From a virus: a DNA stretch of 38,115 nucleotides. The stretch's first letter is position 1. Every line of letters starts with the position of its first letter. Below, one piece after another: positions 4,814 to 12,836 of this stretch. Both the position numbers and the translations under genes were made by a program. Under the pieces are notes generated by a model. That model was not told the origin of the DNA. It did no database searches and saw only the letters and a program-made list of their open reading frames with translations. The stretch lies in IMG/VR virus record IMGVR_UViG_3300038425_000070, positions 1-38,115 of that record, one strand, 5' to 3'.

Positions 4814-6597
4814 CCCTCGTCGACGACCGCCAGGTGTTCCTAGCCGCGGCGCGCGCCTTTCGCCCGCGTACGGCCGAGCAGGTCCCCTACTGGTCGGACC
4901 CGGTGGGCTGGGCGCGGGACTGCATCCGCTGGCCGCGGGGGCAGGGGCTCCGCGAGTCGCAGGCGCGGTTCATGGCCAACCTCATCGAGCACAAGCGCGA
5001 GGCGGTCCGCGGCCCGCACGGCCTTGGCAAGACGACCGCCGCCTCGCTGCTGGTGCTGTGGTTCGCCCTAACTAGAGAGGCCGCGGGCGTCAACTGGAAG
5101 ATCGGCACGACCGCCTCGGCGTGGCAGCAGCTCACGCACTATCTCTGGCCTGAGATTCACGAATGGGCCGAGCTGGTCGACTGGGCCAAGGTCGGCCGTA
5201 AGCCGTTCAACGACCGGCGCGAGCTGCTGAAGTGGGAACTCAACCTGCGTCATGGTCGGGCCTGGGCGATGGCGTCGGACCGGCCCGCGGCGATGGAGGG
5301 AGCGCACGCCGACCACCTGCTCATCATCTTTGACGAGGCGAAGGAAATCCCGAGCGCGACGTGGGACGCCATCGAGGGCGCCTTCTCGACTGCTGGCGAG
5401 GGTGGCACCGAGGCGTTCGCCCTGGCCATCTCGACACCCGCCGAGCCATTGGGACGGTTCTACGAAATCCACGCCCGAGCGTTCGGGACCGAGGACTGGC
5501 ACACGACGCACGTCCGGCTGAAGGACGCGATCAACGACGGGAGTGTCACCGACGAGTGGGTAGAGCAGCACAAACGCCTCTGGGGCGAGAAGTCCGCCAT
5601 CTACCAGAACCGGGTGCTGGGCGAGTTCGCCTCGTCCGCGACCGATGGCGTCATCCCGCTCACCTGGCTGACGGCGGCCAACGACCGCTGGCGCGCCATG
5701 TTCGGCGACGAGCACGACCCGGGCAAGGAGCGCGACCCGACCGATGGGACGTGGCGCATCCTCGCCGACGACGCCCCGGTCGACCGGCTAGGCGTGGACA
5801 TCGCCGAGGGCGGAGGCGACAACTCGACCATCGCTTTCCGGGTCGGCAACGTCATTACCGAGATCAAGCGCTACCCGTTCGTCGATAACCCGGTCGACCT
5901 GGCCACGATCGTCATGGAGGAACAGAAGGCCCACCAGCTGCCCGAACCGACCGCGACCGGCCAGCGCTATCCGAAGGCCATCGTCGACTCCCAGCCGTCT
6001 GGCGTGTTCCATTTCATGCGGAAGGCCCACCGTCCGGTCGAGGGGTTCGTCGCTGCTGAGGGCACGAAGATGAAGGACCTGTCCGGCGAGTTCGGCTTCC
6101 TGAACAAGCGGGCGCTGGCCTGGTGGAACCTTCGCGAGATGTTGGACCCGTCTTGGACGGGCGAGCCCGTCGCCTTGCCGCCCGACGACAAGCTGACCGG
6201 CGACCTGCTGGCGCCGCGCTACCGTGAAATCACAGGCGGCCGGATTCAGGTCGAGATGAAGAAGGAAATCCGGAAACGGATCGGGCGTTCGACCGACGAC
6301 GGCGACGCCGTGGTCATGGTCATGCTGGACCGGAACGCCGGATCGGGGTTCGCGTCGTACATGCTCGCGGAGGTTCGTAAGCGCGACGAGGAGGTGGGGC
6401 AGATGGCCGACGAGGGCAGGCCCTTGTCCAAGGGCGAGCTGGCAATCGACCGGGAGCGGGCGCGGCTCGCGCGGTTAGCCGCGCGCCCGACGCGCGTCCC
6501 GCGCCACGACCACCTCTACGTGCGCCAGCCGGACGGGGCGATACGGTGCAACGTGTGCCAGCAAGTGCCGCCGTGGCAGCCGCCGGACAAAGCCTAG
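4810..6597 (+). CDS. terL: terminase large subunit
   Basis: A 595-residue DNA-packaging motor protein. The ATPase has a Walker A-like loop GPHGLGKT (about residues 68-75) and Walker B LLIIFDEAKE (about 169-178). The C-terminal RNase H-like nuclease is marked by GVDIAEGGGDNS (about 328-339) and a late DDGDAVVMVML segment (about 495-506), providing candidate metal-binding aspartates. The extreme C-terminus carries a CNVCQ knuckle after RHDHLYV, possibly a small zinc site. It drives DNA into the prohead through the portal and cuts the concatemer. It follows the probable small subunit by about 0.8 kb. Start is GTG; the TAG stop lies within a palindrome copy. Confidence 0.95.
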   Translation: MTLVDDRQVFLAAARAFRPRTAEQVPYWSDPVGWARDCIRWPRGQGLRESQARFMANLIEHKREAVRGPHGLGKTTAASLLVLWFALTREAAGVNWKIGTTASAWQQLTHYLWPEIHEWAELVDWAKVGRKPFNDRRELLKWELNLRHGRAWAMASDRPAAMEGAHADHLLIIFDEAKEIPSATWDAIEGAFSTAGEGGTEAFALAISTPAEPLGRFYEIHARAFGTEDWHTTHVRLKDAINDGSVTDEWVEQHKRLWGEKSAIYQNRVLGEFASSATDGVIPLTWLTAANDRWRAMFGDEHDPGKERDPTDGTWRILADDAPVDRLGVDIAEGGGDNSTIAFRVGNVITEIKRYPFVDNPVDLATIVMEEQKAHQLPEPTATGQRYPKAIVDSQPSGVFHFMRKAHRPVEGFVAAEGTKMKDLSGEFGFLNKRALAWWNLREMLDPSWTGEPVALPPDDKLTGDLLAPRYREITGGRIQVEMKKEIRKRIGRSTDDGDAVVMVMLDRNAGSGFASYMLAEVRKRDEEVGQMADEGRPLSKGELAIDRERARLARLAARPTRVPRHDHLYVRQPDGAIRCNVCQQVPPWQPPDKA

Positions 6598-6606
6598 ACG
6601 TCTAGG
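6593..6606. repeat. 14-bp palindrome, copy 4 (perfect)
   Basis: A perfect CCTAGACGTCTAGG whose first TAG is the stop codon of the large terminase gene. The next gene starts 21 bp downstream after an AGGAGG ribosome-binding site. Confidence 0.9.
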
Positions 6607-6627
6607 GTGTTCAGACAGGAGGCAGGG

Positions 6628-6846
6628 GTGCTCCACCTTGCACCGTTGAAAGAGGACGACGAGCCGCTGTGTGGGGCGATTGCTCCCGATACGCCCGAGG
6701 TTATCTTCTGCCAACGCGCCGAAGGTCACGACGGGTGGCACACGGCCGCGGTGCGCCCAGCCAAGGCAGACGGCACCGAGCCGATGCTGGTCGATGAGGA
6801 CGACGAGGTCGTGCCGCTGACTGTTTATGAAACGTGGCCCCAGTGA
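6628..6846 (+). CDS. hypothetical protein with Cys/His pattern
   Basis: A 72-residue protein. I chose the GTG at 6628 because ACAGGAGG ends about 5 bp before it; an upstream GTG at 6607 has no such site and would start inside the palindrome region. The sequence has LCGAIAPDTPEVIFCQRAEG then HDGWHTAA, a C-C-H-H arrangement seen in small phage proteins and possibly zinc-binding. The C-terminal part is acidic (LVDEDDEVVPLTVYE). The stop overlaps the next ATG by one base. Confidence 0.7.
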   Translation: MLHLAPLKEDDEPLCGAIAPDTPEVIFCQRAEGHDGWHTAAVRPAKADGTEPMLVDEDDEVVPLTVYETWPQ

Positions 6847-7100
6847 TGAGACAGCTCCGCGCTCGGTGGATCGACTTCCGCAACGGCATCGACAGCGGCT
6901 ACCCGTTGTGCTGTGTGCTGCGCTTCGCGTTGTGCCGCTACGCGAACCAGGGCGCGCGCCGGGGTGGCGAGCATGAGTGGGTGGCCTGTGGCATCTTCCA
7001 CCGCAAGACACACGACTGGGATTGGGACGGCTACCTCGGCCCCGGCTGGCGCGCCGAGCGCTACGACCCGAGCAAGGCCCGTCGTCTCTGGCGCACCTGA
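6846..7100 (+). CDS. conserved-looking phage protein, Cys/Trp-rich
   Basis: An 84-residue protein starting at ATG within TGATG, overlapping the previous stop. Recognisable features are WIDFRNGIDSGYPLCCVLRF, EHEWVACGIFH and a Trp/Asp-rich DWDWDGYLGPGW stretch. I recall similar actinophage proteins with a SGYPLCCVLRF...VPCGIFH core but no function. An alternative GTG start at 6834 is possible but lacks a better ribosome-binding site. It is probably cytoplasmic. Confidence 0.7.
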   Translation: MRQLRARWIDFRNGIDSGYPLCCVLRFALCRYANQGARRGGEHEWVACGIFHRKTHDWDWDGYLGPGWRAERYDPSKARRLWRT

Positions 7101-7125
7101 CAATCACCGCTGCGCTCCAGCCGCG

Positions 7126-7139
7126 GTCCTACACTGAGG
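7126..7139 (+). promoter_or_regulatory. candidate promoter, GTCCTACACTGAG element
   Basis: GTCCTACACTGAGG contains a TANNNT -10 box TACACT at 7130-7135. The same 13-mer GTCCTACACTGAG recurs at 29805 before the head-tail adaptor gene and at 33851 inside the tail chaperone region. Expected initiation near 7142 would leave a leader of about 24 nt containing GAAGGAGG before the TTG start at 7166. No consensus -35 box is visible. Confidence 0.5.
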
Positions 7140-7165
7140 GGCAGCTAGTCACCGAAGGAGGCGCG

Positions 7166-7402
7166 TTGCCCGGATTCTCGACTCGCTTTCAGAGTGGCTT
7201 CGTGCAGCTGGTCGGCCTCGGCGTCGCCGATGCCGCGACCTGGCGCTTCGCCGGGCCGAACGCCGGGCTGCTCGTCGCCGCGGCCGTGCTCGTGCTCATC
7301 GGCTTCGCGATGGACGGGGGTGAGATAGACGCGGTCGGGGCCGTGGGGAAGCTGCTCGCGCGGCTGGGCGGGCTGTTGAGCCGCCACGAGGCGTCTGAGT
7401 GA
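7166..7402 (+). CDS. small membrane protein before the portal
   Basis: A 78-residue protein with one clear membrane span (NAGLLVAAAVLVLIGFAM, about residues 31-48) and an amphipathic C-terminal helix (VGKLLARLGGLLSRHE). The start is inferred as TTG at 7166 because GAAGGAGG ends 4-5 bp before it and no ATG or GTG lies nearby in frame; the frame continues upstream, so a different start is possible. The stop overlaps the portal GTG (GTGA). Similar one-span proteins near phage head genes are usually of unknown role. Confidence 0.65.
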   Translation: MPGFSTRFQSGFVQLVGLGVADAATWRFAGPNAGLLVAAAVLVLIGFAMDGGEIDAVGAVGKLLARLGGLLSRHEASE

Positions 7403-10400
7403 GCCTCGTCCGCGACGCCGTCAGGGGCACCCGCTACCGCCCATCGGCCGGTGAGAAGGTCGTCCAGGCCAAAGCCGTGAAGGACGCGGCGCGCACCGCG
7501 GCCTCGGCCATCGTGGCGACGCACACGGCCGACGACATCGCCTCAGGCCGGGTCAACCTCGCCGCCGTCGCCGCCGCGGCCTCGGGCGCCTACGCGCCGC
7601 GCACGACGCTCACACCCGCGGACATCGAACTGGCGCTCATCGAGCAGGGCATCTCCTTCCAGCCCCCGCTCGGCCCGGGGACGCCCATCCGGCCGTTCCA
7701 CGGCTACAACGAGCCCCCGCGGCTGGCTGATTACATCCCCGGCTCGAACATCGCCGTCGAGACGAGGTCCGGGCGCATCCCGTTCCGCACGCTGACGCAG
7801 ATCGTCGAGGGCTACGACATGGCCCAAATCTGCATCAGCCACATCATCGCCGACCTGTGCTCGATGCCGCTCTTGTTCCGTGCTATCGACGGCTACGAGG
7901 GCGACGTGTCGAAGGAAATCGCCCAGGCCAAGCAGTTCTGGAAGAAGCCGGACGGGAAGCACCCCTGGCGCGTCTTCCTAACCAAGCTGCTCTACCAGCA
8001 GCTCGCCTATGACTGCGGGATGCTCTATAAGGTCCGCGACAAGGGCGGGAAGCTGAAGGCGGTCCAGGTGCCGGACGGCCGGATGTGGGCACCGATCATC
8101 GACTACTGGGGCGAGCGCCCCGACGCACCCGCGCCGGCCTTCGCCCAGTTCGTCGAGGGCCTGCCGTGGGGCTGGACCGACGAGACGCTGGTCATCTACG
8201 AGCCGTACACGTCGCGCCCCGACGACCCTCGCTATGGCCTGGCGCCCATCGAGTGCATCCTGCTTAACGCCAATACCGACGTGCGGTTCCAGTGGCACTT
8301 CCTCAACATGTTCACGGGCGGCCAGGTGCCGGAGGGATTCGCCGAGGCACCGCCCGAGCAGTCCGACCCCGACCAGCTCAGCCTGTGGCAGGAGCTATGG
8401 GATGACTGGATGTACGGCGACCAGTCGAAGCGCTGGGGCGTTCGCTGGCTACCATTTGGGGCCAAGTTCACGAGCTACAAGCCGACGACGTTCGATGCCA
8501 AGTTCCCCGAGCACCTGATGCGGAAGACGGTGGCAGCGTTCCACCGGACGCCGCAGGACCTCGGTATCCTTGATGACGTCAACCGCGCGACCTCGGAGAC
8601 GCAGGTAGACGAGCAGTTCCGCATCTCGACACGGCCCCGGACCGGGTTCATCGAGGACGTCTTCCTCGACCCGATCACCCAGGACGAGCTGGGCCTGCCG
8701 ATCCACTGCTATTTCGACCTCGGCCAGGAAAAAGAGGACCGGGTCATGGTCATGCAGGAGCAGGTCGGCTACATCAAGGCGGGCGTCATCTCCCCCGACG
8801 ACGTGCGCGAGCGCATCTTGGGCCTGTCGGTCGACCCGGAGAACCGCATCCCCCGCTTCTACGACGCGGGCGGGCGGCTGGGCGCGACGCCGCTCGGTTA
8901 CATCGAGGCCGTCTCCAAGTGGTTCAGCGACTGGGATCCGACGACGGGCGCGCCCATCCTCGCCCAGGTGGAGCCGCGCGAGTTCATCGTCCCCGGCGAG
9001 CTCGCCGCCGCGCCCGCCGCGACTGGGGGTGCCACGCCTGCGCTCGGTCTGCCACCTGGTCAACCGCCCGGACAATCTGGTGGACAAAATCCGCCTCGAA
9101 ATCCCCTGAAACCGCCTCCGACCAGCCCCGCGGCCACGCCTGCGCCGGGCCAGGAACCGGCCCACGACGAGACCAACGTCGCGCCCCCGGCAGGCTTCAC
9201 CGCGCCGCCCAAGACCGCGCCCGCGGCCAAGTCGGTCGTCGACGTCGGCGGGCTGGTCGTGAAGGCGATGGACACTGGCCGCGTGCTCATGATTCAGCGC
9301 GCCTTCACGCCCGACGACCCCGCGGCCGGCACGTTCGAGTTCCCGGGTGGTCACATGGAGGGCGACGAGACGCCGCTGCAGGCCGCGGTCCGGGAGTGGC
9401 AGGAGGAGGTCGGCGAGCCGCTGCCCGACGGCTACTTCGACGGCTCGTGGACCAGCCCGAACGGCATCTACCGCGGGTTCGTCTACGTCATCGCCTCGGA
9501 AGCCATGCTGCACCTCAACCCGGACCCGGAGAACCGCGGCGTGCTCAACCCGGACGACCCGGACCAGGACAACATCGAGGTGGTCTGCTGGCTGGAGCCC
9601 GCGGACATCCCGGCGATGCCGAACCTGCGCGAGGAGTGCCACACCTGCGACTGGGTGGTCATCTCCCAGGCCGGGACGGTTGCCAAGTGCGAGACCGAGG
9701 GCATCACCGCGGAGACGGGCCTCACGGGCGTCGACCTCACCGGTTTCGACGACGAGGACGATGACGACGCGGAGGAGCAGCTGCAGAAGGTGCTCGGCCA
9801 GTGGCAGTCGAACGCGCTCCTGGCGGTGCGCCGCGGGCGTAAGCCGCGCTACTTCCACGACGAGGTGATCCCGGTCGAGGTCGGCCACCGCATCTACAAG
9901 GCGCTCGCCAAGGCGAAGACCAAGGAGCAGGTGCGCGCGGTCTTCAAGGCGGCCAAAGCCGACCCAAAAGGTTCACGGTGGCCGGGCTCGGGCCTCCGCC
10001 ACCGAATCCCCCAGGCGTACGCGCCGAAGATCGCCGAGGCGCTGCGGGCGGGGACGAAGGGGATCGACGCCGCGGTGGCCTCTATGGTGACGAGGGCTAC
10101 CAAGGCTTCACCCCCTACACCCCCGACGAGCGGGCCCAGCGAGGCGCGGGCCGCGGTCGAGGCGAACGTCTCGATTGACGCCGACCGCACGGGCGCGGTC
10201 TTCGCCCAGATGTACGCCGACGCCTACGGGGGCGGGGTCAAGGCCGCACGCGCCGCGCTGGGCGTGGACGCGCGCGCCCCGTCGTGGCTCTCCGGCGACA
10301 TGCTGACGACCGTCTCGCGTGACTGGGAGGCGTGGACGCCGGGCTGGTCCGACGCGGCGCTGCAGGACGCCGGGGGCGGGCTGGCGACGCTCCTCGACGC

Positions 10401-10791
10401 GCGGGGCATCACCATCCAGGGCATCACCTCATCGGCGATGGACCGCATCGGCACCGCGCTCGCCGACGGCATCGCCGCGGGCGACGCGCCCGCCACCATC
10501 GCCCAGGCCATGTCGGACGTCATCGCCGACCCGCAGCGGGCGTTCACCATCGCGGATACTGAGTGCGCCCGGTCATTTACAGCGGCGAGCATCGACACCT
10601 ACACCGAGAATGGCGTGGCCGAGGTGGACCTGCTCACGTTCGACCCCTGCGAGGAGTGCGAGGAGATCGAGGACTCGAACCCCTACCCGATTGACGACGC
10701 GCCTGACGTGCCGATCCATCCCAACTGCCGCTGCGCGCTTGCCCCGGCGAACATCCCCGGCGCGCCATCGACCGAGGAGGGCGGCGAATGA
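7399..10791 (+). CDS. portal-Nudix-MuF fusion protein
   Basis: A 1130-residue protein joining three domains. Residues about 95-530 are a phage portal protein (dodecameric DNA channel at the head vertex). A Pro/Gly-rich linker (about 545-600) leads to a Nudix hydrolase domain (about 605-745) with a complete Nudix box: GGHMEGDE, seven residues, then REWQEEVG. A helical portal-type C-terminal region (about 790-890, with VRRGRKPRYFHDEVIPVEVG) follows. A MuF-like domain ends the protein (about 915-1125), with FTIADTECARSFTAA, a CEECEE pair and HPNCRCAL. Portal-MuF fusions are known in actinophages; the Nudix insertion is the odd part. The catalytic Glu residues of the Nudix box are present, so hydrolase activity is possible. 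Confidence 0.9.
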   Translation: MSLVRDAVRGTRYRPSAGEKVVQAKAVKDAARTAASAIVATHTADDIASGRVNLAAVAAAASGAYAPRTTLTPADIELALIEQGISFQPPLGPGTPIRPFHGYNEPPRLADYIPGSNIAVETRSGRIPFRTLTQIVEGYDMAQICISHIIADLCSMPLLFRAIDGYEGDVSKEIAQAKQFWKKPDGKHPWRVFLTKLLYQQLAYDCGMLYKVRDKGGKLKAVQVPDGRMWAPIIDYWGERPDAPAPAFAQFVEGLPWGWTDETLVIYEPYTSRPDDPRYGLAPIECILLNANTDVRFQWHFLNMFTGGQVPEGFAEAPPEQSDPDQLSLWQELWDDWMYGDQSKRWGVRWLPFGAKFTSYKPTTFDAKFPEHLMRKTVAAFHRTPQDLGILDDVNRATSETQVDEQFRISTRPRTGFIEDVFLDPITQDELGLPIHCYFDLGQEKEDRVMVMQEQVGYIKAGVISPDDVRERILGLSVDPENRIPRFYDAGGRLGATPLGYIEAVSKWFSDWDPTTGAPILAQVEPREFIVPGELAAAPAATGGATPALGLPPGQPPGQSGGQNPPRNPLKPPPTSPAATPAPGQEPAHDETNVAPPAGFTAPPKTAPAAKSVVDVGGLVVKAMDTGRVLMIQRAFTPDDPAAGTFEFPGGHMEGDETPLQAAVREWQEEVGEPLPDGYFDGSWTSPNGIYRGFVYVIASEAMLHLNPDPENRGVLNPDDPDQDNIEVVCWLEPADIPAMPNLREECHTCDWVVISQAGTVAKCETEGITAETGLTGVDLTGFDDEDDDDAEEQLQKVLGQWQSNALLAVRRGRKPRYFHDEVIPVEVGHRIYKALAKAKTKEQVRAVFKAAKADPKGSRWPGSGLRHRIPQAYAPKIAEALRAGTKGIDAAVASMVTRATKASPPTPPTSGPSEARAAVEANVSIDADRTGAVFAQMYADAYGGGVKAARAALGVDARAPSWLSGDMLTTVSRDWEAWTPGWSDAALQDAGGGLATLLDARGITIQGITSSAMDRIGTALADGIAAGDAPATIAQAMSDVIADPQRAFTIADTECARSFTAASIDTYTENGVAEVDLLTFDPCEECEEIEDSNPYPIDDAPDVPIHPNCRCALAPANIPGAPSTEEGGE

Positions 10792-10991
10792 GCCGCGCCT
10801 CGCGTCGCACGCCCCCCGTCGAGCACCGCGGGCGCGTCACCGTCCGCGCCATCCCGCAGGCGTCGGGCGCGCCGTCGGCCACGGCCGCGATGCGCGCCAA
10901 GGCGGAGCAGGCACGCAGGCGCGGTATCCGCGACTTGCTGGCGCGGTCGCGTAACCTGGCGGAGACAGGAAGGGGTGAGGCGGATGCCTGA
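10788..10991 (+). CDS. small basic hypothetical protein
   Basis: A 67-residue basic protein beginning with an ATGA overlap with the portal fusion stop. It has a Pro-containing N-terminus and a helical Arg/Ala-rich C-terminus (AMRAKAEQARRRGIRDLL). No family is recognised. Its last bases overlap the beginning of the next gene, consistent with co-translation. Confidence 0.6.
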   Translation: MSRASRRTPPVEHRGRVTVRAIPQASGAPSATAAMRAKAEQARRRGIRDLLARSRNLAETGRGEADA

Positions 10992-11307
10992 CGAGGAACG
11001 GGCGGCGCTGCTCGCCCAGCTACGCGACGCGAACGACGAGCGGGCGCGGACGATGCGCGCCGAGACGGGCAAGGCCCTGGCGGGCATGTCGAACGTCTAC
11101 ATCGTGGCGCTCTTGGAGCAGCTGCTGGGCGGTCCGGGCTCACTAGCCCACGTCGAGGCGTGCGTCCTCTACGAGGAACGCCGCGCCGAGGCGCTGGACC
11201 AGATCGAGCCCCAGGCGCGCCAGATGCACGACGCCGAGGTCGAAGCGGCGAAGGAGATGGCAAGGAACCGGGCGGGCCCGCGGCTCGTCGTACCAGGGAG
11301 GAACTGA
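10984..11307 (+). CDS. hypothetical helical protein
   Basis: A 107-residue, almost wholly helical acidic protein (DEERAALLAQLRDANDERAR; VYIVALLEQLLGG; EAKEMARN-type repeats of charged residues). I chose ATG 10984, about 10 bp after GGAAGG; a GTG at 10975 would be too close to that site. Between portal and protease genes, small helical proteins often assist head assembly, but nothing in the sequence proves this. Confidence 0.65.
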   Translation: MPDEERAALLAQLRDANDERARTMRAETGKALAGMSNVYIVALLEQLLGGPGSLAHVEACVLYEERRAEALDQIEPQARQMHDAEVEAAKEMARNRAGPRLVVPGRN

Positions 11308-11309
11308 CC

Positions 11310-11849
11310 GTGGCCATCCAATTCACGGACATCACCAGCTTGCAGGTACTACTGGCGCCAGAGCAGGGGGCCGAGATTCACGCCACGGTGCTGACTGAGC
11401 TCGCCCTGATCAAAGCGGACGGGGCCTCGCTCTACTCGTCGCAGTACTCGTTCACCTGCGAGGACATCGCCCAGGCGATGAACGCGTGCTGGCTCGCCAA
11501 CCCCAAGGGCGTCGGTATCTTCGACGCGTCGTGCTACCACGATGACAGGCTTGACAAAACCTGCGTCGGCATCGCGACCGCGGGCATCGCCGCGGCGCGG
11601 TGGGCCGTCGGGTCGATGCCGGGCAACGAGATCGTCCACGACAAGCTCTACTGCTCGCCTGAGCTGGGCCTCGTCTTCACCGGCTCTTATAACTTGTCCA
11701 GCTCGGCGTCGAAAGAGGCGAATAACGCCTTGTTCATCACGTCGAAGTCGATGGCCGCCTTCTTCGCCGCGGAGATCGAGAAGAACCTGGTCATCGTCCG
11801 CGCCAACCCAGGACTGTCGGTCGCGACACCCGAGAAGCCGAGCTACTAG
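11310..11849 (+). CDS. PLD-like protein, single HKD-type motif
   Basis: A 179-residue protein with the phospholipase D/nuclease superfamily signature in its second half: IVHDKLYCSPELGLVFTGSYN, giving H110, K112, then G125, S126 and N128. The Asp usually found five residues after the Lys is replaced (SPE). The first half (ALIKADGASLYSSQYSFT..AMNACWLANPKGVGIFDA) matches the beta-alpha start of the PLD fold. Single-motif members act as homodimers and cut DNA phosphodiesters in some cases. GTG follows AGGGAGG at 8 bp. In a structural operon its role is unclear: a nuclease or an inactive structural relative are both possible. Confidence 0.75.
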   Translation: MAIQFTDITSLQVLLAPEQGAEIHATVLTELALIKADGASLYSSQYSFTCEDIAQAMNACWLANPKGVGIFDASCYHDDRLDKTCVGIATAGIAAARWAVGSMPGNEIVHDKLYCSPELGLVFTGSYNLSSSASKEANNALFITSKSMAAFFAAEIEKNLVIVRANPGLSVATPEKPSY

Positions 11850-12095
11850 ATGGCCAAGAAGAAGCGCGTCACGGTGGAGTGGACGGACAGCACTGGTCCG
11901 CCTGGTGGCAGAACTACGGTCTGGACTGACCTTGCCAATTACGACTCGGCTCCCAGCAAGATCGTGACGAGCGGCTACATCGTCAAAGAGAAGCACGGCT
12001 ACATCGTGGTCGCGTCTTCAATTTCGAGCACTGGACACGTCGCGGGCCTTATGACCATCCCCAAGAGCGCGATCACGAAACTGCGGAAACGCTGA
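11850..12095 (+). CDS. hypothetical basic beta-rich protein
   Basis: An 81-residue protein starting directly after the previous stop. It looks like a small beta-barrel: KRVTVEWTDSTG, RTTVWTDL, SGYIVKEKHGYIVVASSIS, GLMTIPKSAIT, ending in a basic tail (KLRKR). The family is not recognised. Its DNA is slightly less G+C-rich than its neighbours. The stop overlaps the next ATG by one base. Confidence 0.7.
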   Translation: MAKKKRVTVEWTDSTGPPGGRTTVWTDLANYDSAPSKIVTSGYIVKEKHGYIVVASSISSTGHVAGLMTIPKSAITKLRKR

Positions 12096-12298
12096 TGGCC
12101 TCCGCCAAGCGCATCGACCCCGAGGACACGGTTGACAACGTCATCTTCGGCATCGTCAAGCTGCAGAAGGAGGGCTGGGCGCTAGTGAGCCTGTCACTCG
12201 ACTTTGCCTACCAGGAGCCCCAGCCCGCCGGCCAGAAGCCGAAGAAGCACAAGCTGCCCGTCGAGGCCACGATGGTCGTCCGGCTCCGGCCCGCCTGA
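12095..12298 (+). CDS. small hypothetical protein
   Basis: A 67-residue protein with a TGATG start overlap. N-terminal DPEDTVDNVIFGIVKLQKEGWALVSLSLDF (split over residues 8-37) suggests one helix and a beta-strand pair, followed by a Lys/Pro-rich loop and a final strand (EATMVVRLRPA). No family is recognised. It sits between two one-base overlaps, so it belongs to the same translation unit as its neighbours. Confidence 0.65.
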   Translation: MASAKRIDPEDTVDNVIFGIVKLQKEGWALVSLSLDFAYQEPQPAGQKPKKHKLPVEATMVVRLRPA

Positions 12299-12456
12299 TG
12301 CCGCGCCGCAGCGGGTCGTCGCGTTGGAGGCGCCTGTCGTGGTGGCCGCCCAGACGCCGCGGCTCTGGCGCGCACGGGCACCAGCAGTGGCAGCTCTCGC
12401 GCCGCAAGCCACGGGAGAACCGCGTGCCGGTCGTGCGGAAGGCGGTGGAGCGGTAA
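12298..12456 (+). CDS. 52-residue Arg/Trp-rich protein
   Basis: A short frame that exactly fills the gap between two genes with one-base overlaps on both sides (TGATG at the start, TAATG at the end). The product is strongly basic and Trp-rich (RWRRLSWWPPRRRG, then WQLSRRKPRENR). Its placement is the main support; composition alone would be weak evidence. It may bind nucleic acid or membranes, but this is only inference from charge. Confidence 0.55.
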   Translation: MPRRSGSSRWRRLSWWPPRRRGSGAHGHQQWQLSRRKPRENRVPVVRKAVER

Positions 12457-12818
12457 TGCCCGTCGCCTGCTTCGACCTCGACGGCACGCTGGACAGCTAC
12501 GTCCCGACGTTCGTCCCGCTGCTCGGCGCGATGAAGAAGGCCGGGAACTGGCACATCGTCGTGCTCACTGGCGACGAGCAGGACACCGTCACCGCGGAGA
12601 ACATCGCCCAGAAGCAGGAGTACCTGGCCGAGCTGGGCTACGGCGCGTTATACGACGAGGTGACCATCGTCGCCAAGCCGACAGCATCGAACAAGGCGCT
12701 CTACATCGCGGACAACCACGTCGTGCTGTTCGTGGACAACAGAGCCAAGAACCTGAAGGCCGCGCTGGACGCCGCGCCGGGGTGCCTGTGCCTGTTGCCG
12801 TGGGCGACGCGGGAGTGA
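12456..12818 (+). CDS. HAD-superfamily phosphatase-like protein
   Basis: A 120-residue protein with HAD motif I FDLDGTL (nucleophile D7, acid D9), motif II VLTG (about residue 31), a central Lys in AKPTASNKAL serving as likely motif III, and motif IV VLFVDNRAKNL (about residues 88-98). The cap is absent or minimal. Members hydrolyse phosphate esters, for example nucleotide or sugar phosphates or polynucleotide ends; the substrate is unknown. The start overlaps the previous stop (TAATG). The stop is followed four bases later by the palindrome shared with the convergent gene. Confidence 0.8.
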   Translation: MPVACFDLDGTLDSYVPTFVPLLGAMKKAGNWHIVVLTGDEQDTVTAENIAQKQEYLAELGYGALYDEVTIVAKPTASNKALYIADNHVVLFVDNRAKNLKAALDAAPGCLCLLPWATRE

Positions 12819-12822
12819 AATG

Positions 12823-12836
12823 CCTAGACGTCTAGG
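12823..12836. repeat. 14-bp palindrome, copy 5 (perfect), between convergent genes
   Basis: A perfect CCTAGACGTCTAGG. On the + strand it begins 4 bp after the HAD-like gene's stop; on the minus strand its last CTAG supplies the TAG stop of the gene at 12832-13152. Because both genes end here, the element cannot be a promoter for either. Confidence 0.9.

Noticed and set aside
8449-9888. A 479-residue minus-strand frame opposite the portal-Nudix region
   Set aside because: Antisense shadow of the portal fusion: no domain, no ribosome-binding site and no room in the operon structure.
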